Positions 40,467 through 51,339 of a DNA stretch of 64,000 bases are shown in pieces. Numbering within the stretch: the first letter of the stretch is position 1; each line of letters opens with the position of its first letter. This DNA comes from Paramacrobiotus metropolitanus (Eukaryota > Tardigrada > Eutardigrada > Parachela > Macrobiotidae): the NCBI RefSeq assembly GCF_019649055.1, contig NW_026570303.1:1-64000 (forward strand), read 5' to 3'. The position numbers were made by a program, and so were the translations under genes. The notes below the pieces were generated by a model. It was not told the DNA's origin. It made no database searches and saw only the letters and a program-made list of their open reading frames with translations.

Positions 40467-40475
40467 TTTGGCGCG
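40467..40475 (+). promoter_or_regulatory. E2F-like site upstream of cyclin B
   Basis: TTTGGCGCG matches the E2F consensus TTTSGCGC. It lies about 30 bases after the CCAAT box and about 200 bases before the ATG. The pairing fits a cell-cycle promoter, but it is a motif match only. Confidence 0.42.
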
Positions 40476-40671
40476 TTGTTTAACAGCGCGATCGCCTTCT
40501 GCCTTTCCGCTTTCTAGTTTTACTTATAGAGCGCTCCTTACAGCAGTTGTAAGATTTGCATCTGTACTGCTGCTCGACGCTTCTACTTCAGCTTTCACAG
40601 CTTTATTTTAATATTTAACGATCACTAATTTATTAGCCATCTTTGTAGAGTTCTACTAAAATTCAAGGAGA

Positions 40672-43594
40672 ATGGCGTCACTGCAGAACCGCGGGAATCA
40701 TAAGCAGCATCGAGCACTCGGTAACGCGAAGCCTGCCATTCGTCCTGGTCTTCAGAATGCTACCAACAAAATTCTCCTAGCTGGTCCCGAGAAAAAGATT
40801 GCTACGAACCTGCAGAAGAAGGTAATTGTCTACAACTAGTTTTTGTTCCTTGTGATTTTCATTGAGGCTGGTGGCAGATGAGCGAGTAAACTGCTACATG
40901 TGTCGTAAGTGTAACGTTGAGTCATAAGCGACGTTCGTAGTGTTTGTTCTTATCGCTGACTGAACTTGCTTGGTTCGTTGTTGTTGTTACTTGTTCCCGC
41001 TCTGGTTTTTTCCACTAGTATCTTCTGAATTAGGTTAAAATAAAATAATTTTTCATTGCTAATAGAACTTGTGAATACCTGGCCAGTATTTTTAAAAACA
41101 GTTTATCATATCAGCACACTGATCATCGTGATGTCATCGCTTTTCATGCAAAGACAACCTGTTACTCTGACAAACCGTATTGGGTGTAAGGCTGCCTGGT
41201 TTTCCTCTCTGCTTGCTTGCAGTGGGGCAGCTAGCAATAAAACTTCGTTGAATCGCATCTTTCTTTTGCAGCCGAAGTTGCAGAATGAGAATGAGGCCAA
41301 ATCCAAGCAGCCAGCGCAATCCCGACTGCCCACGTTGTCCTCGCTGCGCCAGAACATCACGCTGGAGAAACGACAGAAGATGCTGCAGGATGTTGTGCGG
41401 ACTGGCGGAAAAGAGCATGGTAGGTTTGGGATTTCGCGGTTTGCATCCACTTGCATTTCTGTTCATTGATCCATGTATTGCAGGGTTCATGACGTACAAA
41501 GAGCGACCGGAGGACGTCCCGGACATCTATGCGGAACATGTGGGAAACGAAGCGCTGGTGGTGGCCTACGTGGAGCATATCTACACTTACCTGTACCACC
41601 GTGAGGTACGCTTACGCTTAAGAACCATTATTCTTCTGTATTTGCACGAATTTATAATGTATGATGTCCGGCAACGGCTACGAGTAGGTGTACAAGTAAT
41701 TCTAACCGGTACCAGCGGATTTTTGACTGAAATTCAGCGGTTTTACTTGTTATTTTTGATATTTTCTGTTTTTGAAGTTATCGTTAAAATCAATAATGAA
41801 TCGGTTAAACATTAAAATGAATTCAAATCAATAATCACCCGGAATATAACAGTTTATTAGTGATTATGCCTGATTTACCAATAGAATTTAATATTAAATA
41901 ATGTTCTTATCGTAGTAATCGTATATATCGTATTAATACGAGAATCGTATTAATCTCGAGAACTGTAGAGAACCAGTAGAGACTTTTACTTGTTCTAGAT
42001 TTTGGTTATTTATCGCTCGCGAGTCAGTTATTAATATAAGTAATAAGTAAAATAATTTGAAAAAGATATTGATTAAATACACATTTATTAAACACGGGTT
42101 CATTTAAAAGTAGGGATTATTTTCTTGTTTATAACTTGTTGGATGGAAATGCCAGGTACGTCATCGTGCGACAGTACATCGAGTTAGAAATTCCACTTTT
42201 GTAAATTATCTTTGCTGCGACTTCTAACCATCGATGAGTGGGTTATGCTATCTACATATCCTGCCAATTATTTTTGTAGCGATATTCACTGTTGGCGAAA
42301 GACTTCATGGATGGGATGTCGGTTAATCCGCGGATGCGCACCATCCTTGTGGACTGGATTGTCAGCGTGATGCACAAATTCAAGCAGGGCCAGGATACGC
42401 TTTTCTTAACGCTGAACATCGTCGATCGCTTCCTTTCTGTATGCATCCTTATGCGTTTTTCGTCATTACTGAACTACTGCTGTTTTAACGCATTGCTTGC
42501 AGTATTCTACTCGATTTTATGTGTTTTAATGCAGTATTTTACTGGATTTTGTGTGTGTTGCAGATCCCGGAAATCGATGTAACGAAGGATGAACTGCAGC
42601 TGATCGGAGTGACCGCCATGTTCATCGCCGGGAAGTTCGAGGAAGTTTATCCGCCGGAAGTGGGGGATTATGTGTACATCTCGGATGAGGCGTGCTCGCG
42701 CAAGCAGATTCTGGACTGTGAGATGATGATGGTCAACGCGTTGAACTTCGATTTCACTCGCCCCTTACCCGTGCATTTTCTTCACCGCGTCTGTAAAGCT
42801 GCACATGTACGGATTGATTGCCTACACTTGGCTTGTTTTATCGATGGTTTTTTTTCATTTTTGTATTATCCGAATGCTTTTTAGGCCAAACCGGACGAGT
42901 ATTGCTTGGCTAAATTCTTCATGGAACTGGCGCTGATGCATATTGAGTTTGTGGAGGTGAAGCCGTCACTGGTAGCAGCTGCAGCGGTGTATTTGGCTGT
43001 CCTGTTCCGTCGTCGGTCCCATGATTTCTGGGTAAAGTTTTGCTTCAGATTGCGTTATAACTTGCAAGCATTATTTCCAAAATATTCTACTACTTGATGT
43101 GGTCAATTTGTTGAATTATTTCAGGATTCGAAATTGGCTTATTACAGCAATTACGAAGAAGGCGAGGTGAAACAGATGGCTTTCAAGATGGTGGACGTTC
43201 TGAAACAAGCCCGAACAGCCAAGTGGCAGGTATACAGCGAATGTTCTGTTTATTTTGAAATAAAAATAAAGAAATATTTAAAAGAAATATAAGTAAATAG
43301 TAACAGGTGTTGGCGGTTTATTCTTGAAAATAAAAATAAATAAATAATTTAAATATAAGTAATTAGTAGTAGATATTGGCGGTGGCGTTTATTGGGATTC
43401 CGCATTTTTCCGTTCAGTAGTGTTGACCACAACAGAATTAAAAATAATTGTACTAATAAAAACGCTTGTTGTAGTGTATCATTAAGAAGTACGACACACC
43501 GAAGAATTTTGGAGCATCCAAGATAACCGACCTGGAGCTGGATGAAGTGGCGAAACATTTCGGACGAAGCTTGGAAGATTTGGACGTTCACTAG
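40672..43594 (+). CDS. G2/mitotic cyclin B
   Basis: Eight exons join in phase: 40672-40821, 41272-41419, 41484-41605, 42280-42438, 42564-42806, 42885-43031, 43125-43229 and 43487-43594, giving 393 residues. The N-terminus carries an exact destruction box, R24-P-G-L27-Q-N-A-T-N32, recognised by the APC/C in other animals. The cyclin box starts near residue 125. The hallmark MRTILVDWIVSVMHKF is at about 159-174, followed by TLFLTLNIVDRFLS, then IGVTAMFIAGKFEEVYPPEV and DYVYISDEACSRKQI. The second cyclin fold follows (FMELALMHIEFVEVKPS, AAAVYLAVLF). The protein should activate Cdk1 at mitosis. I favour cyclin B over A or B3 from the box motifs and total length, without a phylogeny. The acceptor of the last exon could also be two or three bases different. 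Two upstream motifs suggest cell-cycle control. Confidence 0.92.
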
Positions 43595-45020
43595 GATGCC
43601 CCATGGTGTTTAATGATTATTCGCTCTGGATTGCTTTGCAGCTGATGATTATGTGGTTAATCCTTGCCCGTTGTACTCATAAATTTTTCTCTCCTTTTGT
43701 CTATGATGTTTTTTCTGTGACTGTGGAATGCATCCCGCGTGTTTGATGCCTCTAGTTTACTGCCTTATTTTGATAGTTTTATAGTTGTCTTTTCTGATTT
43801 GGCCATTTTGGGTGGATTTTTCCATCATACTTGCCTGCCGTGATCCTGTTGGCACTGGCTTTCCACAGTGTTTGAATCACAAACCAAATTTGCGTGCGTT
43901 TTTCTATTGTATTTTTATACACGCTTGGCTTTGCAATAAATAAAAGTGGAACAGCGCAATTTGCTTCGAGAGCATATATATATATATTTTACAATAGTAT
44001 TTTTACTGCTAACGATTAACATACAATGATAAATATTATTTATACTTGGAACTTTCGGCTATTTTTGTTTTCTGGATCTTCAGTCATATAATATTATGAG
44101 GAAAATTTACGAATGCATTCGTTGAGAAGGGTACAAACAATCACGAAATTATCATTATATTGATTTTGCTGTTTAAACGCGCATAAAATTGTATTCATTT
44201 TGCGATGGGTACAAATTCATGACATGGAAATGTATCAAAATAGCAAACGATATTTACATGGTTGTCAGTAAATTTATTTAAGCGCGATGAACCTGTCGGT
44301 AATCTTCCGGAAATGTCTGCTTTACTTACCGGTTCATGATTTGGTTCCTGTTCTGCTTTATCAGCGTTTCGCGGCACCTACGACAGGCGAGTCGGCGACA
44401 ATGGCTGGTGAAGAACAGCAGCAAGAAAACAAGGCACCTACTTCCGGCAGTATTCGTAGTAGCTTATTGTGAACTATGATAATCTTCCCGCGCATGGACG
44501 CATTAATCAAACGATGTAAACATCGATAATTCGTAACTGCATTTTGTTGATTCTCACACCTGTCTGTTAAATGACGTCTTTTAACGCCGGCGTGCTGCAT
44601 AAGACAGCGCAGTGCGCATGTACATTACGTAAATTAATCAATTAAAGAACGGAAGATTTATCAGTTATTTTCTTGTTTTGTTGTTTAGGCTATATCTTTA
44701 TAGAGTAACAATGCCACTTCATTTGACAAGTATTTCGCAACAGTGCCGCTTTCGTTTCGCAAGGTGAAGGTCACTGGCATTTAATTATAGCAGTAATCAC
44801 TAACCAGTGTGTAAATAAGTATAAAATAAATTACGACAGGAAATTTGTAAAGAAACTGATTAAAATTTTATAGATATTTACAGTACATTTTTATAATAAT
44901 TATACCAGTTTTATATAAATGTTTTTATATACAATTTTTGTATACAAAATTTTATATACAATTTCTGGATGTATATATTTTATGTACGGGATGACCTTAA
45001 ATAGCCCAAGCATTAGTTAA
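43595..45020. other. Cyclin B 3' region and spacer
   Basis: The first 350 bases are probably the cyclin B 3' UTR. A short AT dinucleotide run lies near 43975-43990. A small frame at 44401-44472 starting MAGEEQQQENK is unsupported. Confidence 0.4.
43935..43940 (+). terminator. Polyadenylation signal of cyclin B
   Basis: AATAAA, followed at once by a second overlapping AATAAA-like word, lies about 340 bases past the cyclin B stop. It is the clearest poly(A) signal after the gene. Confidence 0.5.
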
Positions 45021-45416
45021 GTTTGCGGATCTTGCTACTCGAGCTGCTACGATGTCGCCTGCTACCGACCTTCCGCCGGGGAACAGTGTTTTCCAGACGG
45101 CTTGATTTGTGGATTCGGTGCCAGCGTGCGCGGGCGCAGGTGTTACCGGCCATCCAACGGAGAGACTTGTACTGACGGGGTGGTATGCAGCTTTAAATAC
45201 GAGCTTTGTGGATCGAGGTGCTACAGCCCGTCCGCCGGGCAGACCTGTTCCAACGGTGTCATTTGCGGCCGGTTTGGATATGAGCGGTGTGGAACGAGAT
45301 GCTATCGACCATCAAATGGCGAAACCTGCACGAACGGCATCTTATGCAGTTTTGGATACAGTTTGTACGGGAACACCTGCTATGATCCGTCAGCTGGACA
45401 AACATGTCATGGATAA
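45021..45416 (+). CDS. Cys-rich repeat protein fragment (5' part not found)
   Basis: An open frame of about 130 codons consists of Cys-rich repeats of 26-27 residues. Successive units begin CYRPSAGEQC, CYRPSNGETC, CYSPSAGQTC, CYRPSNGETC and CYDPSAGQTC, each followed by a GxxC motif (DGLIC, DGVVC, NGVIC, NGILC) and an aromatic-rich linker ending in a C-G-x-R-C-like turn. Units with PSNGETC and PSAGQTC alternate. The frame ends at TAA 45416. There is no ATG at the beginning: TAA stands just before 45021, with AG acceptors nearby, so an upstream exon with a signal peptide is expected but not seen. Many disulphides suggest an extracellular or cuticle-type protein. The family is not recognised, and a decayed gene is possible. 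Confidence 0.5.
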   Translation, partial: VCGSCYSSCYDVACYRPSAGEQCFPDGLICGFGASVRGRRCYRPSNGETCTDGVVCSFKYELCGSRCYSPSAGQTCSNGVICGRFGYERCGTRCYRPSNGETCTNGILCSFGYSLYGNTCYDPSAGQTCHG

Positions 45417-46329
45417 TTTATTTTCCAAAGACGTATACTAGATGCGCAGCAGTGCATGAATGTCTTGTTTTCACTTTGATTTTACTAATGATTTATTTGA
45501 TGAATTAGAACAATATTTCTAATTTTATGTAGTATTTGTATCAGTGCCTAATATCTGCAAAATAATACTGCGGTCTTCATTGCCTGTTATTTTGGGAAGA
45601 GCTTTTTCACTTATCACAATATTGTAAAGGATTACGTAGTGCACACTACCGGTGTACGGTCAGCAGCTGGCACAAAAGGAAAAAGACTCATTTTTTATGT
45701 ACATCGACTAGTAATACAGATACACAGCGAGAGCTCAAAGTGGGTTTCCGGCATCCCCTCCAAAAAACACTACGCGACATGGTTTTCTAATTAAACAACC
45801 ATAGGGATCTTTGATGCGTTAAATCAGCGCGTATTTCTCCGTATTAAAGTCTGAAATTCCAGAAATGACAACACGGCTGACACGGGAATAGTTCATCAGG
45901 ATAATTCCCAGTTTACGCCCTCGTGTTGCGCGTGATTATAGTGTGTACAGAAAATTGTATTACAGTTTTATGGGCTTGCAATTGCGAATGGATGCAGTGG
46001 TGATTCCCGTGACGGGGAATGACCTTTTGAATAACACCCAATGCCACCGTGTGCACTGTGCACACATGTTGCGAATGCATTGTCCCAAACATAAGAAGCT
46101 AACTTCACTAAGACGATCTTAACATGTATAATGCTAAATTTGATTGCGGACGTTTAAAATTTAATTAAATACTTTATAATTAATGCTTACCAACTGGGAG
46201 TATTAAAACGACCAAAGCGCTCTACAAACACGATTGTTCTCACCCCATTACGAAAATTTAAGACCGAGCTCGATCCATTACTTCAATAGATAGCAAAGGT
46301 CAAATGTCAACTTGTGTGCCTGTAACTGG
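45417..46329. other. Spacer, no gene seen
   Basis: AT-rich DNA without supported frames, RNA genes or repeat arrays. Confidence 0.4.
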
Positions 46330-47850
46330 TTCGCGGTATGACCGAATTGTCGTTGTGCCAAGTGCCAACATTAATTATAAACCTGTGGATAGCCAATTTT
46401 CCTTGTACGAGTACCTTAAACGAAAAGTCCCATTTTAATAACTTCGCCCGGGCAATGTAATCAGGGTCTCCTGATGCCAGAATGAAAAAGATGATGAAAA
46501 AATTTCTCAGTACAGAAACCAAAACAAAAACACTGTAGAGCAAGAAACACTGCAGACACTGCAGAGCTGTAAATGTGGAAAGAAAATACGAGCACTTTAA
46601 GGGGAATGTGGTAAAACCTAGTAAAGTGCATGCAGTCTGCTAGCGTTAAATTGATGTTAATATCCTTGATGATCGGTATCGCTGTTTGTGTGGCCAGTCT
46701 GCGGTGAATTTTCTCCCGGTCTAAATATAACTTCTGAATTCTGATCCACTTTAACTAGCTGAAGTACTACCTACTCAAGTAGGTCCTACTACCTACCTCA
46801 TATTCACAAGATTCTGTACTTGCAAATATGAATTCATCGCGTCTTACGTAGTTCGTATCCAGCATTCGGTCGTTAAACCGCTGGTCGGCAAAGGTCACGA
46901 GTATATATATGTCGCAAACTTACAACATTTACACCAGCCGTATGACTCACAAATTCGGATCCCTACCTTCGATCTTCGGCAAGTTCATAATCGATGATGA
47001 GCACGTGTTGATTCTATCATCGAAGAGGATGTCTTGTCGAGATTAAGCTGTGATGGTAAGTAGCACATAACTCGCTGCTCGACGCAGACGTATTGAATGT
47101 TGGACTGGTTTAACAAATTAATACAGAAACCCGGGTTCTCTTGCACTTCCTGTACATCCAAGAACCACAAGCACGGAAGTACCCTATTACAGCAATACAT
47201 GTGGACCTTTGCATTTGATCGGCAACGATTCGGAATAGGGAAGCGGGTTTGATTAGACATTTAACACTGGAAATTACACTGGAAATAATACTTGAAAGAA
47301 ACTGTACAATATTAGGCATAGCATGTCGTGGACCCGTGGTATCTGCAGACTGCCGGAATTGCCGAATTGGTATGGCTTCAAGTGACTCTTATGTGCATAT
47401 AAGTAACCGTAATACCGTTTTCTTTTGTCTGTGCCATCGGGTGAAATTCAAATTTTTGAACTAGCGAGCGGGAAAAACAATTCTAGAGTATCGCGAAAAG
47501 TGAATTTCGGGTAATCTTACGGTTTTTCGTCGTCTGTAGTGCGAGCAGAGCGCTAGCGCTCGCAGTTGCTGTTAATATTTACTATCGTCCATTTTGGTTA
47601 CGTATGAAGCCGTCGCACTACGACATCTTGTGCTATTTACAAAGCAGCACTAGGTTGATGAATGTCGATGTAACACCGTCAAAGTTGACTCGTCTTTTAG
47701 GTATTCGTATATTATACCGTTTAGGGATTCTCCAATTAATATCTTCCTGCGTATTCCATTTTCGTGCAGGGGAACCATCAGACAAAACTTTTCTTCCCGA
47801 TCGAGCAAATTCCCAACGATGTCCCAACAGTCCACGGAGATTTCGGCGAA
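46330..47850 (-). pseudogene. Choline kinase pseudogene with all four exons traceable
   Basis: Four pieces correspond, in order, to the exons of the intact kinase at 62313-63878. The exon 1-like piece (about 47840-47650) reads IVGNLLDREEKF and then NGIIYEYLKDESTLTV, against IVGSLFDREEEF and NGVVYEFIKGRTLTL. The exon 2-like piece (47240-46880) keeps TTTGATCGGCAACGATTC and the ATAATCGATGATG stretch that encodes the Ile-Ile-Asp motif. The exon 3-like piece (near 46760-46690) keeps TAACTTCTGAATTCTGATCC. The exon 4-like piece (46520-46337) reads FILASGDPDYIARAKLLKWD, against FVLASEEHNPDYIAQAKRLK. Frames are broken and the Brenner-motif region is not readable. It stands head-to-head with the inverted MATH-BTB gene at 48392. 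Confidence 0.72.
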
Positions 47851-47894
47851 GAATATTCAGAGTTCTGGAATTTTGAATCTTGTTTCTTCGTGTC

Positions 47895-48332
47895 CATTCA
47901 TTTTGGCCACCATTCATTTTGGCCACCATTCGTTTTGGCCACCATTCATTTCGGCCACCACTGATTTGGTTACCGCGTTCGATTTTCAGCTAATATTTAC
48001 TTACTTTGTGATACTTTTCTTAGGTTATTCTTAGGTTATTCTTAGGTTTTCTTAGGTTTCTTAGGTTTTCTTACCCTAGGTTTTCTGGTGTGTTTACTGT
48101 TCTAGGTTATTAGATTTACTTGTTTTTTCTTATGTTCTATTATGTTTATTTTTAGTGTGTTTTACTAATTAAGAAACATTGCTGGATCACAGGCTCGCAA
48201 ACTTGCATTAGCGTAGTGAATGCATGTACCCGGTATAAGCTGAAAATCGAACGCGGTAATTAAAATCAATGGTGGCCAAAATGAATGGTGGCCGAAATGA
48301 ATGGTGGCCAAAATGAATGGTGGCCAAAATGA
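47895..48332. mobile_element. Fold-back element with tandem-repeat arms
   Basis: The left arm (47895-47991) contains about four copies of a 16 bp unit, CATTTTGGCCACCATT, and then GGTTACCGCGTTCGATTTTC with AGCT. The right arm (48238-48332) is the reverse complement: AGCTGAAAATCGAACGCGGT, then about four copies of AATGGTGGCCAAAATG. About 245 bases lie between the arms, including an imperfect TTCTTAGGTT repeat at 48018-48085. Such arms are typical of fold-back transposons and some MITEs. No transposase is present. The element ends about 60 bp upstream of the ATG of the MATH-BTB gene at 48392 and follows the exon 1-like piece of a kinase pseudogene. Confidence 0.75.
48018..48085 (+). repeat. Imperfect TTCTTAGGTT simple repeat
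   Basis: Six to seven irregular copies of (TTA)TTCTTAGGTT lie in the loop of the fold-back element. The TTAGG core resembles the arthropod telomere repeat, but spacing and phase are irregular, so I treat it as a simple repeat. Confidence 0.55.
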
Positions 48333-48391
48333 TAGGGCGCCTGTTTCTTATACCGTATAGGTAAACAAAGGGTATCAGCAACTGATCTACG

Positions 48392-49675
48392 ATGAGTACG
48401 AGTACTTCTTTAAAGGAGCGGTTAACAGACCCTGACCAAGTGCCGTTCACTGTGGAATGGACCATTGAGAATTTTAGTCGTTACAGAGGCCGCGCGGAAC
48501 TTATGTACAGTGATGGGGTCACCATGGCTGAACTAGGATTCGGGGATGAATATCAGGGTCGCTGGCGCATTGCTGTCAATCCTGGTTATATGAAAATGGA
48601 GTGGACACGAAATAATGGCAAAAAAGAAACGGCGCACTGCGCAGCATTTCTGTGTATCACTGATACCGATTTGGCTTCTCGATCTTATACGGGTCACTGG
48701 TCAGCATGGCGTGGATGCGAAGTTTACATTACGGTAAAGTAGTGTGTATACTGTATACATTAGTTTACAGCGATGTCAATTTAAATCCATCCTGCCTGCT
48801 TTTTTTATTGACTCGCACTTCGTATCGACAATCAGTGCGGACATCGCATGGCGATTTCGGAATTTGTTTGTAGAGTGGCCACAGGAACAACAACGAACAT
48901 TCTGCGGACGTTTCCGGCCGCAAACTGGGCCTTTTCGTCAAAAAATGATTTTGAATGGGCAGCTGCATTTAGCTACGACCGTGACTCATATAGTTACGTC
49001 CGGATTGAGGACGATTGCGTGACCTTCCTCATCGATGCGGCGGCGTACCCAGAAGCGAAACATGTCCGAGTGCTCGAGCCAAATATTCCCACAGCCTTTG
49101 CCGGTGAACGAAATCTGTCCAAGTTTCTCAATCGCCAAATCGACTCGTATCGCTCCGAGCATCACCAACAAACTGCAGATTTTTTTGTACGTTCCAAAGA
49201 TGGCATCGAGTTTCCTGCGCATCGCTTCGTTTTGATGGCCCAGTCACCGTTCTTCGCCGTCATGCTGACGCACGATTCCCAAGAGAAGCAGCAATCTCGC
49301 TGTGAGCTGAAAGATAAAGACGCTGAAAGTGTCGACATACTGCTGGATTACGTGTACGGGTGCGACACAGGCAAGGTTACGAAGGACAACGCTGAGAAGG
49401 TGTTAACTATGGCCGATGAGTACGAACTGGTGGACCTGCGTGGATTTTGTGAGCAGACGCTGGCTGATAGTATCTCCGTAGAGAAAGCGCTTCCTTATCT
49501 GGTTTTGTCGGTGCAGCGCGGACTGGATGTTTTAAAAGCGGCGGCACTGCGGATGATGCCGAAATATCTGAACGCGGTGCTGAAGGGGAAAGGACTGGAA
49601 GAGGTCATGCAATCCGATCCCGAACTGATGCAGGTCTTTATGGACTACTGCGCGAAAAAGCTCCCTCAGTTGTAG
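48392..49675 (+). CDS. MATH-BTB protein, inverted copy, with an apparent frameshift at the exon 1 end
   Basis: Exon 1 starts at ATG 48392 and reads LTDPDQVPFTVEWTIENFSR, QGRWRIAVNPG and CITDTDLASRSYTG. Exon 2, 48874-49675 (acceptor ttgtttgtag), has the same 802 bases as exon 2 of the gene at 36949. It holds IEDDCVTFLIDAAAY, the BTB core (DGIEFPAHRFVLMAQSPFF, ILLDYVYGCDTGKVTKDNAE) and the shared C-terminal block. The conserved exon junction would need exon 1 to end two bases into a codon, but here it ends at phase 0 (48733). A 7-base near-duplication, GGTCACT then GGTCAGC, at about 48690-48703 explains the difference. Either the copy is newly broken, or another donor or a start within exon 2 is used. 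The family role as a CUL3 adaptor is as for the other copies. It is the only MATH-BTB copy on +. Confidence 0.65.
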
Positions 49676-50449
49676 TATAAGTAAACAAAGGTCTTATCAG
49701 CGCATTGTACCAGAACAGATTTTGGTGAAAGGTTTTCTCATATTGCTTTTACTTATATTTTTTTTTTGAAATGCCTCTCGATTTACGTACCTGTCACACT
49801 GAATACAGTTCATTGCACATACCTGGTAGTTGATAGAAATGCGAAATAAAATAAACACTTTCATGTTAGTGATTTTCATGTGAGTACTCAAGAAGTAATG
49901 GAAACCCATTGTTAGCTTTGTTGCTATTGACTGAAACGGTTGAGCGACTGCTGATGCCCGCTGCCATGCAACTTATCAGAGACGGTGTTACCTTCGTTGA
50001 GCTGTGTTTCACCAGTTGATATTAAAGGTTTATCGTGTTTGACGTTTGTAGGCACTTATCGATTCTCAGTAGTCAGTCAGCAAAACACACTCTTAAAGTC
50101 GTGACTTGAAAACTCAATATGCGATACTGCACCAGATTTAATTAAAGTCGTCGTTTACTGCTTCTTTGTTATTACAGTAGTTATGCGACTTGTACCGTAC
50201 AGCAGACATATCGAATTACTGCATGCTTATTGCTTTATAAATCCACATGGAACAGCAGTATACGAATATGCGCCATTGTACTACGAACGCATAACGTTTT
50301 TGCAGTCTGCAATTAATCAAAATCCACAGTATAAAATTTAAGAACTATAGTACTTTTAAAGCTGTTTTACTATACTACGTAGTACGTAGTAGTGTCTTGA
50401 TGTGTTCCGGCTATTAAAGTGGATTAAGATTGTTTATTACGATTATTTA
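49676..50449. other. Spacer, no gene seen
   Basis: AT-rich DNA without a supported gene. The left edge of the larger duplicated block begins around 50300. Confidence 0.4.
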
Positions 50450-50650
50450 CCTGGACGGATGGAAAAGTCAAAAAACCGTGAAAATGGAAGTTATAAACTT
50501 TTTGCAGAAGTTTTTGTGTCTATATAGCGTCGACAGTGGAAAGTAAAGAGGCCAAAAAAGAGGGATCGCTACGGAAGGTCACCAAATGCAGTGCATGCAA
50601 TGCACGCTGCACCTCGCTGAATACTTCCTGCCTCGCCTGACACAGATATT
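50450..50650 (+). repeat. Dispersed copy of the peptide gene's last-exon region
   Basis: The shared words are TTTTTGCAG, GACAGTGGAAAGT, ACGGAAGGTCACCA and a TGCCTCGCCTGACACAGATA stretch. They align with the last exon and 3' flank of the peptide gene (32985-33140) and with 57410-57640. The copy is non-coding here, since an in-frame stop interrupts it. Confidence 0.6.
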
Positions 50651-51339
50651 TCGATGACAATAACATTAAATCCACGCGTGGCACCGTATACACTGTACAT
50701 ACTGCAAACGTACAAGGTTATAATTCAAATAATAAATCAAAAGATTAAAATTACTTACATGTATATGTATGCCATGGCTTCCATATTATCGTCAATAATT
50801 GTCATATTCAGTTTATGCTTGAAACTGTTTACATACTACTCTACTCTATTTGATATATACTCTACTCTATTTGATATAACTCGCAGTATATATACGAGTA
50901 TATATCAAATACAAAGTATATATCCCCTCCTCGTACAAAGGCAGACAATCGAATTGAAAATGCTCAAAGTTTCCACAAACAAACTACGAGTGGAAAGAAA
51001 ACAAATGCATACCTATTGCTGGAATTACAGTAAGAGAACAAGTACTTACAATGGTTTATAACAAGCAATAATTTTTACAACCATAAACAGCAGACGGCAG
51101 AAGCTGCGTTCTTTACCATCAGATTTTCTGCTACGAAACCTTTGGGTAAAAGGAATCAACTTAAGAAACACTTCAACGGAATAAAGTGAAACTGAAAATC
51201 AACATTATGATTGTTATGGAAACAGGATGACAACGTCCGTAAATAGAATTTCGTTAACTAAGACAATATTTCCGGCGTGTATAATGATCAAATGTACTGA
51301 CATAAAAGGGCACCGCAGGGCATAACGGTCTAATCCTAA

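Noticed and set aside
47633-47929. 98-codon frame on - as a separate gene
   Set aside because: An alternative frame of the same stretch matches choline kinase exon 1, so this is part of the kinase pseudogene.
48018-48085. Possible internal telomere repeat (TTAGG core)
   Set aside because: Units vary in length and phase and lie within a fold-back element. A true (TTAGG)n run is absent.
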